64,000 nt of DNA, from NCBI GenBank assembly GCA_023715865.1, contig JAMBOW010000005.1, forward strand, positions 264,368 through 328,367, in the 5' to 3' direction. This DNA is from Neobacillus mesonae. GTDB lineage: Bacteria; Bacillota; Bacilli; Paenibacillales; Paenibacillaceae. Shown one piece after another: positions 1 through 9,299 of this stretch (position 1 is its first letter; every line of letters begins with the position of its first letter). The translations under genes and the position numbers were made by a program. Below the pieces are notes generated by a model. The model was not told the origin of the DNA, searched no databases, and worked only from the letters and a program-made list of their open reading frames with translations.

Positions 1-2
1 GC

Positions 3-122
3 AAGCTGGTGGCAAGCTTTTTGAAGCGTTATTACGCAGTACTGCCAGTGAAGCCCGCACAGTGGACCTCGATGGTTGAAGAGCTGGAGACCAAGGAAGA
101 GCTGGCACTGCTGCCGCTATAA
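3..122 (+). CDS. C-terminal end of an unidentified protein (partial)
   Basis: The window opens inside a reading frame that runs to a TAA at 120-122 and gives about 39 residues, ending in EELALLPL. It is followed within 30 bases by a strong terminator, which supports it being the true end of a gene. The fragment is too short to assign a family; nothing in it is diagnostic. Confidence 0.5.
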   Translation, partial: KLVASFLKRYYAVLPVKPAQWTSMVEELETKEELALLPL

Positions 123-150
123 GAAGTACCTGTTTAAAAAGATAAATAAC

Positions 151-184
151 AATAAAGCCCTCTGCGGATGCAGAGGGCTTTATT
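151..184. terminator. Bidirectional intrinsic terminator
   Basis: Perfect 15-bp stem (AATAAAGCCCTCTGC and its complement) with a 4-nt loop. The A/T ends give a T-tract on both strands, so it can serve both the partial gene on the left and the convergent LTA-synthase-family gene. Confidence 0.85.
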
Positions 185-196
185 ACTATTAGAAGT

Positions 197-2155
197 TTAG
201 TTCTTTGAATCTGTTCTTTCAGGTAGTTGTGTAACATAGCTGTAGGAATAGTGGAGGAGGTTAAGCGCCCGTTCATATTGCTCTTTGGTTACCTTAGGTG
301 GCTCTTCCTCAGTACCTTCCGCCGCTGACTTAGTATCCTCAGCAGGCTTAAGAGATTCTAAAAATGCTGGCTCAGCCGTATCCTCAATGGCTGGCAGCTT
401 ATACTGCTGTCCATCCTCAAACCCGCTGCCTGGTATGAACATGCCTTCCTTGCTGATCAGAGAACCTGACGGAAGATAATAGCGTTCAGGAAGTAGATTC
501 GGCTGCCCGCTAAGTAAATCCTGTCCGAAATGGATATAATCATCCATGGATATGCCAAGAAGGCTTGCAACCGTCGGCACGATATCGATCTGACCGCCCA
601 GCTGATCAACACGAGCGGCATCCACTTTACCTGGGACGGAGATCACCAGAGGAATATTAATCATGTCTGCCATGGAATATTCCCGTCCATAGATCTCTTT
701 CATCAGCGCTTTATCATCGGACTCCAAGGAGTAAATCGGCAGACCCAGATGATCGCCGTAAACCACGATAACACTGTTGTCCCATACACCGTTCTTCTTC
801 AGTTGATCGATAAATAGACCCAGCTCATAATCGGCATAATTTTGCGCTCTAATATAATTTCCTACAAGCGTATCGTCAAATCGTTCCGGCAGTTTTATTC
901 TATATCTGTCTTCCGGCAAATGATATGGATGATGGGCGGACATGGAGATCACCTGCGAATAGAAAGGCTGGCCTTCCTCTTGCATAGATGCCAGCTCCTC
1001 CGCTGTCTTGCGATAGAGCACAGCGTCTGAAGCAGCAAACGCGATCATATCCTCTTCCCCGAAAAAGTCATAATCATAGTAATCGCCAAAGCCAAGAGCA
1101 GCATACATTTCCTTCCGGTTCCAGAATTCCACATGGTTGGTGTGGAACGTGGCTGTGTTATAGCCGTTCTTTTCGAGCAATCTTGCCAGGCTCGGTACTT
1201 CGTAGTCTGCATATTCCTGGGAAGCAGCCCCGCGCGGCGGAATATAATATGATGAGTTAACAACAAATTCCGCATCCGAGGTATTTCCTTGTCCGACCTG
1301 CTGGAAGAACTGCGGGAAATACAGGTTTTCCTTAGCGAGCTTGTTCATATTCGGCGTAATTTCCTGGCCGTCTACACTTAGGCCGACAAGGAAATTCTGA
1401 AATGATTCGAGCTGTATAATGATGACGTTGCGTCCTTCTGCTGCGTCCCAGTAGCTGGATACTGCCGGCCCGGCAGAGTGGATACCCTTCAGCTCGTTGA
1501 TTTTCTGCTGACTAATCTCCTTGGCAGGAACCGGATCCTCAGGCCTGTCAGAGGCAATCAAGAATGCCTCGTAATTCAATATACCCATCGATTCTGCCTG
1601 ATCCAGTTCGTTCATGCTGGCTCTGTTCGGCCAAATATTAAATATAGTAATAAGAGCTGAAACGGTAAACACGGCTAAAATCGTTCGCTTCCCTAAGCGG
1701 GGCAATTTCTTCGGCATGTAGAACACCTGTCTGTTCTGACGAATTCGCCGCTGGATGAAATAAATGAGCAAGACAATGATATCGACAAAAATAAGCAAGT
1801 AATAGGGTGCGAGCAGCGAGAAAATGCTGCTGTTGACCGAAGTGACCTGATTCACTTGGGCCAGGGCGTGATAGGTTACGATCACCCCGTAGTATTTGTA
1901 GTACATAATGGCAGCAAAAAAGATAATGGTAACGACCAAATTAGTAAGCATGTAGTAGCCTATTTTTCTTTTGTTCGCGAAGCGTTCAATAATACAAAAA
2001 ATGAGCCACATAAAAGGAATTTCGGTCAATAATGGCTGCCAAAATGGTATGTTATCGAATATAGCGTACCAGGTAAGGTAACTCTTGATAATCATAATGA
2101 TGGTAAAGAAAATAAACGGTTTATTCACGAGTGCCTTCCACGTGAAGCGTTCCAA
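197..2155 (-). CDS. LTA synthase family protein (membrane sulfatase-fold phosphoglycerol transferase)
   Basis: Membrane enzyme of the LtaS family, which transfers glycerol phosphate from phosphatidylglycerol to a growing lipoteichoic acid chain or primes it, acting on the outer face of the membrane. About five hydrophobic segments fill the first 180 residues, followed by an extracellular sulfatase-like domain. LtaS catalytic features are present: the metal-binding Glu in IIIQLESFQNF (about residue 250), the catalytic Thr in QGNTSDAE (about 292) and Asp-His in VYGDH (about 468). The frame stays open upstream to 2242, but I chose the TTG at 2155 because GGAAGG sits just upstream and a TATAAT box lies at 2208-2213, inside the longer frame. 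This gives 652 residues, the usual family length. Whether it is a main synthase, a primase or a stress paralogue cannot be told from sequence alone. Confidence 0.9.
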   Translation of the reverse strand: MERFTWKALVNKPFIFFTIIMIIKSYLTWYAIFDNIPFWQPLLTEIPFMWLIFCIIERFANKRKIGYYMLTNLVVTIIFFAAIMYYKYYGVIVTYHALAQVNQVTSVNSSIFSLLAPYYLLIFVDIIVLLIYFIQRRIRQNRQVFYMPKKLPRLGKRTILAVFTVSALITIFNIWPNRASMNELDQAESMGILNYEAFLIASDRPEDPVPAKEISQQKINELKGIHSAGPAVSSYWDAAEGRNVIIIQLESFQNFLVGLSVDGQEITPNMNKLAKENLYFPQFFQQVGQGNTSDAEFVVNSSYYIPPRGAASQEYADYEVPSLARLLEKNGYNTATFHTNHVEFWNRKEMYAALGFGDYYDYDFFGEEDMIAFAASDAVLYRKTAEELASMQEEGQPFYSQVISMSAHHPYHLPEDRYRIKLPERFDDTLVGNYIRAQNYADYELGLFIDQLKKNGVWDNSVIVVYGDHLGLPIYSLESDDKALMKEIYGREYSMADMINIPLVISVPGKVDAARVDQLGGQIDIVPTVASLLGISMDDYIHFGQDLLSGQPNLLPERYYLPSGSLISKEGMFIPGSGFEDGQQYKLPAIEDTAEPAFLESLKPAEDTKSAAEGTEEEPPKVTKEQYERALNLLHYSYSYVTQLPERTDSKN

Positions 2156-2207
2156 GTGTACCGCCTTCCTTCCTTGCAGGCAGGCTGCAATGTAAAATAA
2201 TGGTATC

Positions 2208-2213
2208 ATTATA
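2208..2213 (-). promoter_or_regulatory. -10 box of the LTA-synthase-family gene
   Basis: Perfect TATAAT on the minus strand about 50 bases before the TTG start. No good -35 match stands at 17 bp, so only the -10 element is claimed. Confidence 0.5.
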
Positions 2214-2382
2214 CAATAATAAGGGCGCAGGATACACCGCACCGCAGTAAAATATTATCCTACGGAACCTGGGCGTTGTCAAAACTCATTCCATCTTTAT
2301 TGATATCCATCTATCGGTTTATAATGATAAAATATTACATATGTAGGAATTATAGCAGGTATTATCTGGGAGGGACCAGGGT

Positions 2383-4629
2383 ATGAACAGGGGCGTCTTA
2401 TACACCAACCGAAAGCTATACGGCCGTTTGCTTACAGGGATTTCATTGTGTGTGGCTGTAACCATGCTTGTATCTGCTTCTATATATTATATTTACTACA
2501 ATCAATTTCAAAAAAATCAGGCTTTCCAGAATGATCTGGCCGATTTGAAGAGCACAAGCAGCATTGTTACTCATATGACAGAGACGGCCGAAGGGCTGTC
2601 TTATCAGATTTATCGGAATACGGCTATTACGAAGCTTATGTTCTACCCTGATCCTGGGGTGTACGACGTAACCGCTGCGATGCTGGAGCTGAACAACTAT
2701 CTCAGGACCATGCCGTATATCGAATCGATATATGTTAACAATCCAACCAGCGGAACTTACTATATCGCCTCTAATCGTGAACAGAACGGCACATATAACC
2801 AGGAGGAACTGGAGGATACCGGAATTATCGGAATTCTTGATAATTACCAGGAATACAAGCCGTTCACCCCTATTCCCAGAACTTATAAGAGCAGTGAGGG
2901 AGAGAGTATATCAGTGTATACGTTCCTCTGCTTTGATGCCATCGGGAGAGACCGGAAGCTGAATTCAGCGGTTATCGTAAACCTATCCTCCAGCTGGATT
3001 AATGATGCCCTGATTGGAAACGCTGACAATGATGGAAGGACCTTCATTCTAGATGACAGGGAGAGGCTAATGTCGGTAGACAGCCTGGAAGAGGTGGAGA
3101 TAGCGCCCTCTGATCAAGATCCGATTCGCGCGAGGGTTGCTAATGAATCGTCAGGCTATTTTGTAGACACCTGGAAGGGCAGCCGATCTCTGATCTCCTA
3201 CAGCTCACCGGACCAGCTTCAGTGGCAGTATATCCATGTCACGCCTTACAAAAGTATTACCCGTTATACTGATCAGATCCGAAACATGACTATTTTGATA
3301 GCAGGAGCTGTTCTTGGAGTAGGACTCTTTGTTTCGTGGCTGCTGTCTAAACGTTTGTACGTTCCCTTCGGCCAGGTTGTAACTCAAAAACATACGCTGG
3401 AAGCGGATAAAAGAAACGGCATGTTTACGATCAAACAGCATACCCTGCGCAATATCGTCAGAGTCAGAACTGTCTGGGGGACCGAGCTGGCTGCGAAATT
3501 CAACGATATGGGGATCTCCGTTCGCCTGGATCAGCCTTACCGTCTTGTGCTGCTGCGTATCGATTATTTTTCTGATTTTATGGATGAGCGGGGAGATTTT
3601 TTACTTCCTTACAAGTTTGCGATCATGAATATAGCATCAGAAGTATACGGAAGCTCGTTCGTGGTGGAAAGCATCGACATGGATGAAGACAGCGTGCTTC
3701 TATTTATCCATCCGGCTATGGCTGAGGCAGCTGCTGATACCAAAGAAACGCTCGAATCAGTGATCGCACAGCTTCAAGAGGCTTCTGGAGAGTATTTAAA
3801 AATCAGTCTATCCGCGGTATACAGCCCGGTGCTCAATCAGCCAGAGCATGTCCATGAGTACGTCAGAAAGCTGAAAGAGGCCTCCAAGCAACGTTTCTTT
3901 CTAGGAACGAAGAGCATGATCAGTTTCGAGGAAATTAAGGTATATGAAGGCACAGGCTACGTGTATCCGAGTGAGAAGGAATTACGACTTTCTGAGTTGA
4001 TTATGGAAGGGAAGACAGAGGAGGCAAAGCAGCTTTTCTCCAACATCATGCAGGGGACAAAGGGATACCCCTTTTACAACACGGAGCTTGCATACTCCCG
4101 GCTCTACGTGACGGTCAAGAACATAATGGATCATATGCAGAGGCGAAATGGGATCGAATTGTCGAGCGTCGATATCAAGTCGCTGGACCGCTTTGAGACC
4201 ATGAATGAGGTACTTGCCGCTTATGGAGCATGGTTTGATGAGCTTCAAGACAAATGGCAGGAAAAAAGGAGCTTAAAGCAGGACGATTTGATACGTCGGA
4301 TCAATGATATGATCGGCAGGCATTATACCGATCCGAATTTTTCGCTTAACCAGGTTGCGGATGAGCTGAACATGTCGTCGGTTTATCTAGGGCGCTTATA
4401 CAAGCAGTTTACGCTGAAGACGGTAGGAGATACCATTCAGGAGGAGCGGATAGCACATGCGTGCAGACTTCTGAAAGAGACGGATGAATCCATAGCCTCT
4501 ATCAGCGAGCAGGTTGGGTTTACGAACAGCTCGTACTTCTATCGAATGTTCAAACGGTATTATGGCGTTACGCCGACCGATTATCGAAAAGCTGAGCAAA
4601 ATCGTGACGACATTATGGATGGGACATAA
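2383..4629 (+). CDS. Membrane-anchored AraC family transcriptional regulator
   Basis: One-component regulator of 748 residues. A transmembrane helix near residues 15-35 is followed by an extracellular cache-like sensor region and a second helix near 300-325 (ILIAGAVLGVGLFVSWLL). A middle region follows, then a C-terminal AraC double helix-turn-helix (from about 640, with SLNQVADELNMSSVYLGRLY and ASISEQVGFTNSSYFYRMFK). This layout is common in Paenibacillus next to LplABC-type sugar importers, where the sensor reads an external sugar or its binding protein. The gene is convergent with such an importer just downstream, and no separate sensor kinase is seen, so it probably controls that operon (inference). 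Start at ATG 2383 with GGGAGG upstream. Confidence 0.88.
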   Translation: MNRGVLYTNRKLYGRLLTGISLCVAVTMLVSASIYYIYYNQFQKNQAFQNDLADLKSTSSIVTHMTETAEGLSYQIYRNTAITKLMFYPDPGVYDVTAAMLELNNYLRTMPYIESIYVNNPTSGTYYIASNREQNGTYNQEELEDTGIIGILDNYQEYKPFTPIPRTYKSSEGESISVYTFLCFDAIGRDRKLNSAVIVNLSSSWINDALIGNADNDGRTFILDDRERLMSVDSLEEVEIAPSDQDPIRARVANESSGYFVDTWKGSRSLISYSSPDQLQWQYIHVTPYKSITRYTDQIRNMTILIAGAVLGVGLFVSWLLSKRLYVPFGQVVTQKHTLEADKRNGMFTIKQHTLRNIVRVRTVWGTELAAKFNDMGISVRLDQPYRLVLLRIDYFSDFMDERGDFLLPYKFAIMNIASEVYGSSFVVESIDMDEDSVLLFIHPAMAEAAADTKETLESVIAQLQEASGEYLKISLSAVYSPVLNQPEHVHEYVRKLKEASKQRFFLGTKSMISFEEIKVYEGTGYVYPSEKELRLSELIMEGKTEEAKQLFSNIMQGTKGYPFYNTELAYSRLYVTVKNIMDHMQRRNGIELSSVDIKSLDRFETMNEVLAAYGAWFDELQDKWQEKRSLKQDDLIRRINDMIGRHYTDPNFSLNQVADELNMSSVYLGRLYKQFTLKTVGDTIQEERIAHACRLLKETDESIASISEQVGFTNSSYFYRMFKRYYGVTPTDYRKAEQNRDDIMDGT

Positions 4630-4632
4630 TCA

Positions 4633-4669
4633 TCAAAAGACCGCCGTTTTTCAAACGGCGGTCTTTTGA
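4633..4669. terminator. Bidirectional terminator between AraC regulator and importer operon
   Basis: Perfect 17-bp stem TCAAAAGACCGCCGTTT with a 3-nt loop, T-rich on both strands, placed between two convergent stop codons. Confidence 0.88.
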
Positions 4670-4697
4670 ATAGGGAAATGGCAATTACAGCAGCCGT

Positions 4698-6248
4698 TTA
4701 TTTGATCCCCTGTTCCTGAACGTAGGCGTTCCATTGCTTGGTGTATTCGGACTGTACTTTCTCCAAGCCTGCCTGCTTCGCTTTGGACATAAAGGTTTCA
4801 ATGCCCTCTTCAATATTATCAACGAGCCCGGCAAGCATTGGGTACAGATATTGCTTCTCAACTTGTTCTAGGGCAGCTTTTTCTGCCTGGTATGAAGTGT
4901 AATCCTCTGCAAATCCGGTGAAGATATCCGGCTTCTGCACTTTATCAAGCTCATCGAAGATAGCCTTCACGCCATCGTAGCCTTCGTCAAACAGCATATA
5001 TTCTGGATTGCGCCAAGCCCAGCTGTTCATGCCCTCGCGCGGAAATCCGTTGCTCGAAGCATCCCCCAGCATTTTGTAATACCCGCTCTCATCAACTTCA
5101 TAGTTCTTGCCTTCCATTCCGTACTGTGTCAGCAGATTGTATCGTTTATCGGTAACCAGCTTCTCATAGAAGGCAAGGGCGCGATCCGGGTTCTTGCTGT
5201 TATTCGGGATGGCAAACCCGTTGTGAATCGGATGAACAGGAGTGGAGTATCCCGTCTTTTCCGAAAAAGGAACATAGGCAAGCTCCCAGTCCGGGTACGT
5301 CGACTTCACTTTAATGACTGCGTCATTAAAGCGAGTTGGATTATCGCCAAAGATCGATGCTGCCTTGCCGGAAGTAAGCTGGCTTTGAATAGTATCCTTA
5401 ATATTCAGTACGTTCTTCGGAATGAAGCCTTTGTCCGCCCAGCGTTTCAGCATCTCAAGTTCGGCCTTGTGCTCTTCCGAACCCCAGAAAGCGTACGGAT
5501 CTCCCGGGTTATCATATTTAACGCCAATACCGTATTTGGTAGGCCCCGCCAGACTATTGATCTCGGTATAACGATCGTGCAAGTTGCCGATGACATCGCT
5601 GTTCAATGAGACAGGCATCATGCCTGGTTCATTCAGCTTAATTCCGTCCATGTAAGCCTCGAAGCTTTCCAGATCCACCGGCTTTGGCAGATTGTATTTC
5701 TTGCGCAAGTCTTCACGATAGACGAATCCGTTGTTGACATATTCCTTGTATGTGGCCGGAACAGTATAGATTTTTCCATCGATTTTAACTGCATCCCACA
5801 TATCCTCTGGCACGAATTTCTGCAGCTCCGGAGCTGCGGCAGGCAGCAGGTCATCAAGCGGCATGAAGGCGCCTGCCTTGGCGTAGGATTGATACTGCGT
5901 CCATTCTGCGGTGAAAATCAGATCAATCGATTGACCGGAAGACAGCAATAGCTTGTATTTCTGGTCCCAATCCGTCCAAGTGGTATAGTTGAATTTAACC
6001 GTCGCATTCAAGTCTTCTAGTGCCATTTTATTAATTTCAGCTTCGATGGCAGGCAGATCTTTGGGTGCGTCACCGAGCATGTAAAATTGGAGCTCAACCT
6101 TCTTCGAAGTATCCAGTTTGCCGTCCTCTGTAAGCTGCGCGCTTTCACCGCTTCCGCCTGAACCTCCTCCGCTGCAGCCGGCCAATAGGGCGATACAGAG
6201 AATGGCGGAAATTAAAGCGGCAAACGTTCTTTTTGCAGATCTTTTCAT
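4698..6248 (-). CDS. Extracellular sugar-binding lipoprotein (LplA-like)
   Basis: Substrate-binding protein of a CUT1-type carbohydrate ABC importer, 516 residues. The N-terminus carries a lipoprotein signal with lipobox LLAGC at about residues 22-26, followed by a Gly/Ser-rich linker. The remainder has the family 1 solute-binding fold with a long, substrate-specific body. It is the last gene of a minus-strand operon, 70 bases after the second permease, and ends at a strong terminator. LplA-like proteins of Bacillus and Paenibacillus bind oligosaccharides such as pectin or xylan fragments; the actual ligand here is unknown. Confidence 0.9.
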   Translation of the reverse strand: MKRSAKRTFAALISAILCIALLAGCSGGGSGGSGESAQLTEDGKLDTSKKVELQFYMLGDAPKDLPAIEAEINKMALEDLNATVKFNYTTWTDWDQKYKLLLSSGQSIDLIFTAEWTQYQSYAKAGAFMPLDDLLPAAAPELQKFVPEDMWDAVKIDGKIYTVPATYKEYVNNGFVYREDLRKKYNLPKPVDLESFEAYMDGIKLNEPGMMPVSLNSDVIGNLHDRYTEINSLAGPTKYGIGVKYDNPGDPYAFWGSEEHKAELEMLKRWADKGFIPKNVLNIKDTIQSQLTSGKAASIFGDNPTRFNDAVIKVKSTYPDWELAYVPFSEKTGYSTPVHPIHNGFAIPNNSKNPDRALAFYEKLVTDKRYNLLTQYGMEGKNYEVDESGYYKMLGDASSNGFPREGMNSWAWRNPEYMLFDEGYDGVKAIFDELDKVQKPDIFTGFAEDYTSYQAEKAALEQVEKQYLYPMLAGLVDNIEEGIETFMSKAKQAGLEKVQSEYTKQWNAYVQEQGIK

Positions 6249-6318
6249 AAGAATCCTCCCTTTTTTAATTTAAGGAAATGAAAACTTTGTTGCTTGTTCT
6301 TTGTGTGCGCGTATGGTT

Positions 6319-7212
6319 TTAGCCTTTGACTGCACCGATGGTGAGTCCTTTCACAAAATAACGTTGAATAAACGGATATAGCAGCAGAATTGGGCCTGTT
6401 ACAACGATGGCCATCGCCATTTTCATCGACTCTGTCGGGAGACTGGAAGACAGCGATACGCCTGTACCCGCTCCCATATTCGCAAGGAACGCGCTCGAGT
6501 TGATCACGTTGTATAAGTAGTACTGCAGCTGGTACTTCTCTGGCGAGTTAATGAAGAGAGAGGAGGAGAACCAGTCATTCCAGTAATGAAGAGCAAGAAA
6601 CAGGCCAACTGTCGCAATGCCGGGCATGGCGAGCTTCAGAACGATCCGGTAGTAGATCGTAAAATCGTTGGCTCCATCAATTTTTGCCGACTCAAACAGC
6701 TCCTCCGGCACGCCGGAACGAATAAAGTTTTTCATCAGAATGATTAGAAACGGGGTCATCAGCCCGGGAAATATAAGGGCGGCTATGGAATCGAGCATGC
6801 CGAGATACTTTGTAATGAGAATGTACCAAGGAACCAGCCCTCCGCCGAACAGCGTAGTGAAATAGATGTAGAACGAGAATGTGTTTCGGTATTTGAAGTC
6901 TTTTCTTGCCAGCACGTACCCGGCCATCGTCATGAAGAACAAGCCGAGGCCGGTACCGACCACCGTGGTGAACAAGGTAACGCCATAGGCTCTCAGCACT
7001 TCCTCAGGAAAAGCGAAGATAGACTGATACCCTTCAAACGAAATCTCACCGGGTATAATTTTAAAGCCGTCACGGATGATGGAATCATTGCTTGTCAGCG
7101 AAGCCGATACGATTAGCAAAAAAGGCAGCAGGCAAATGACGGAGACCGTAATAACAACGGTATAAGCAATCGCCTGAAGCAGCTTGGTATAATGATCTTC
7201 TTTTATTCTCAT
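6319..7212 (-). CDS. Carbohydrate ABC transporter permease (LplC-like)
   Basis: Inner-membrane permease of 297 residues with six predicted helices. The EAA loop that contacts the ATPase reads ELFESAKIDGANDFTIYYRI at about residues 190-210, typical of the MalG/LplC group. It follows the other permease by 10 bases and precedes the binding protein, so the three form one operon. No ATPase gene is present; in Bacillota such importers normally share an MsmX-type ATPase encoded elsewhere. Confidence 0.9.
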   Translation of the reverse strand: MRIKEDHYTKLLQAIAYTVVITVSVICLLPFLLIVSASLTSNDSIIRDGFKIIPGEISFEGYQSIFAFPEEVLRAYGVTLFTTVVGTGLGLFFMTMAGYVLARKDFKYRNTFSFYIYFTTLFGGGLVPWYILITKYLGMLDSIAALIFPGLMTPFLIILMKNFIRSGVPEELFESAKIDGANDFTIYYRIVLKLAMPGIATVGLFLALHYWNDWFSSSLFINSPEKYQLQYYLYNVINSSAFLANMGAGTGVSLSSSLPTESMKMAMAIVVTGPILLLYPFIQRYFVKGLTIGAVKG

Positions 7213-7222
7213 GCCCCACCTC

Positions 7223-8221
7223 CTAGAACAGCGCGTAATCTTCGTTGATTTTTCGGATAATGTAGTTCACCGTCATGACGAGCACAAATCCAAACATGGA
7301 CTGATACACGCCTGCTGCGGAAGCCATGCCCATGTCGAAAGTAACCTTGAGCGACCGATATACATAGGTGTCGAGGATGTCGGTCGTATTGTATAGAATG
7401 CCGTTGTTGCCGACGAGCTGGTAAAACAGGTCAAATTGTCCTTTCATGATGCTGCCGAGAGCGAAGAGCAGAAGGATGACAAACGTCGGTTTCAGCATGG
7501 GAACGGTAATGTACCAAATGCGCTGGAAAATATGCGCTCCGTCAATTTTGGCAGCCTCATAGTATTCGTCATTGATGCCGGTAATGGTGGCGAGGTAAAT
7601 AACCATGCTGTAGCCGAGATTCTTCCATAGATAAAACAGGATAATTAGAAAGATCCATACGAAGGGCTTGTTGTAAATGTCTACTGGTCCCGCACCAAAC
7701 TCAGCGAGCAGGGTATTGAGAAAGCCGCTGTCATAGTTGAACATGTTGTAGACGATAACGCTGAGGATAACAAAAGAAACGAAGTACGGCAGGAACATCA
7801 CGGATTGGGTAATTTTCTTGAACCAAGCTCCCTTCAGTTCATTAAGCAGAATGGCTACCGCTATAGCCAGGATGTTCCCTAGTACGATAAACGCAAGATT
7901 GTACCCGATTGTGTTTACGGTTAGCTTGAGCAGCGTACCTGACTGCCAAAGAAATTTGAAGTTTTGCAAGCCGACAAACTCAGCCTGAAACAAGCTGGTA
8001 TTGAAGCTAAACTTCGTAAAGGCGTAGTAGATGCCCACCATCGGAATGTAGTTGTTAATGAAGAAGAAGATCAGCGTGGGCAGAAGCATGAGAAACATAA
8101 TTTTGTTCTTATGGAGCTCCTTGAAGAAGGACCGCAGCCTCGCAGGCTTAGCCTGTTTCTGGATGGCAGCTTCTGACTGGGCTGTCAGGGAGACGGGGCT
8201 TCCGGACTCCGATTGGTGCAT
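7223..8221 (-). CDS. Carbohydrate ABC transporter permease (LplB-like)
   Basis: First gene of the importer operon, partner permease of the LplC-like protein. Six transmembrane segments and the EAA loop EYYEAAKIDGAHIFQRIWYI are visible. The open frame extends to 8275, but AAAGGGTG lies just before the ATG at 8221, giving 332 residues beginning MHQSESG; the longer start has no ribosome site and would run into the promoter region. The extra hydrophilic N-terminal tail of about 40 residues is normal for the LplB group. Confidence 0.9.
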   Translation of the reverse strand: MHQSESGSPVSLTAQSEAAIQKQAKPARLRSFFKELHKNKIMFLMLLPTLIFFFINNYIPMVGIYYAFTKFSFNTSLFQAEFVGLQNFKFLWQSGTLLKLTVNTIGYNLAFIVLGNILAIAVAILLNELKGAWFKKITQSVMFLPYFVSFVILSVIVYNMFNYDSGFLNTLLAEFGAGPVDIYNKPFVWIFLIILFYLWKNLGYSMVIYLATITGINDEYYEAAKIDGAHIFQRIWYITVPMLKPTFVILLLFALGSIMKGQFDLFYQLVGNNGILYNTTDILDTYVYRSLKVTFDMGMASAAGVYQSMFGFVLVMTVNYIIRKINEDYALF

Positions 8222-8260
8222 CGCGCATTCACCCTTTCTATATGTTTTGATGTCAGTATA

Positions 8261-8276
8261 GTGAAGCGCTTTCATT
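8261..8276. promoter_or_regulatory. CcpA-site-like palindrome before the sugar importer operon
   Basis: The plus strand reads GTGAAGCGCTTTCATT, a near palindrome around GCGC that resembles a catabolite-responsive element but is one base short of the 14-bp consensus. It lies next to a TATACT box (minus strand, 8255-8260), a position where CcpA would repress. Catabolite control is inferred. Confidence 0.45.
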
Positions 8277-8402
8277 CTGAGTAGTGAAAGCTTTAATCAT
8301 TTATGTACAATTGTGCTTTTCGGAGTGTGAACAATATATACTTTTATGAACAGAGCCTTAAGAAATGCCGTTTCTACCGGAGTTCTGCCCTGGAAAAGAT
8401 AA

Positions 8403-8450
8403 AGAGCCCGAAACTCCATCCTTGATGCAAGGAGGATAATTTCGGGCTCT
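8403..8450 (-). terminator. Terminator-like hairpin after hmoB
   Basis: Outer stem AGAGCCCGAAA paired with TTTCGGGCTCT, with a second inner stem (CTCC/GGAG). The minus-strand flank is T-rich but interrupted (TTTATCTTTT). Confidence 0.7.
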
Positions 8451-8475
8451 GTTTTATGTTTACTAAAAATGACGT

Positions 8476-8964
8476 TTACTCGACAGTATAGGTTGTAATA
8501 AATGAAGGACGGGCAAATATGGATGGAGCCTGAACCTTCAATCCCTCCTGCGAGTCGCGCTTCTGATGGGCGTGGGAAAACGCCTGTGATTGCTGCCAAG
8601 CCTCAAAGCTGTCTTTGGATTCCCATGCTGTCAGGATGACGTAAGTATCGCTGTTTAATGGGCGCAGGACGCGAATGCCGGCGAAGCCTGGCTCCCCTTC
8701 AACCTTACGGGCACGGTTCATGAATCTGCCTTCGAACGCTTCCCGTCCTTCTTCAGTGACAGGGATGTTGTTCATGACGATGAATTTGCTGCCGTTCAAG
8801 CTTCCATTTGCATCAATAGCTTCATAAGCAGGAACAGCGGGATCATGTTCAATCTTCGAGTCCAGCTCTATAACATAACGGGTCTCTTCTTCATTTTGCA
8901 GTGTGTAATGAGAATGCTCTTTAAGAGCATCCGAAATCGGTGAGGAGAATACATACAGATACAT
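8476..8964 (-). CDS. hmoB: Heme-degrading monooxygenase HmoB family
   Basis: Small cytoplasmic protein of 162 residues ending in an antibiotic-biosynthesis-monooxygenase (ABM) domain. It shares the diagnostic stretches of Bacillus subtilis HmoB: VMNNIPVTEEGREAFEGRF, GEPGFAGIRVLRPL, SDTYVILTAWES and a C-terminal RPSFITTYTVE. HmoB opens heme to release iron and may also act as a stress or signalling protein. It stands alone, with GGAGGTC just before its ATG. No Fur-box-like repeat could be recognised upstream. Confidence 0.85.
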   Translation of the reverse strand: MYLYVFSSPISDALKEHSHYTLQNEEETRYVIELDSKIEHDPAVPAYEAIDANGSLNGSKFIVMNNIPVTEEGREAFEGRFMNRARKVEGEPGFAGIRVLRPLNSDTYVILTAWESKDSFEAWQQSQAFSHAHQKRDSQEGLKVQAPSIFARPSFITTYTVE

Positions 8965-9299
8965 GGTTTAGACCTCCTGTATTTGTTATTCAAATCCAAT
9001 ATAGCATAAGGAAACAGGCAATAACAGCGAAGCAGCAAGGGCGGCCTTTTCATCGCATGAGCTGCTGCGCTCTACCCTTGGCATAAGTGAACAAGGTCAT
9101 TCATGCTTCTTTAATATCTAAACAAAAACAATAGGTTCTTAATCCGTCTTGGTCATGTAAGGCAGACTTCCAGGTGAATTGAAGCCAAAAACGGGTATAT
9201 AACACTAAGCTCGAATCTTTACATTAGCATGCAGCAGTTGATGAAAGGCCTTTACATTCTCCTGTTATGTTGGGGTTAAAAAGGAGAGGTGAGTCAGAC
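8965..9299. other. Intergenic region between divergent hmoB and glycerophosphodiesterase
   Basis: About 335 bases between divergent genes. It must hold both promoters, but no convincing -35/-10 pair or operator is visible. Short open frames in it lack ribosome sites. Confidence 0.4.

Noticed and set aside
2156..2242. Longer N-terminus for the LTA-synthase-family protein
   Set aside because: The extra 29 codons contain the TATAAT box and lack a ribosome site; the TTG at 2155 has a good one.
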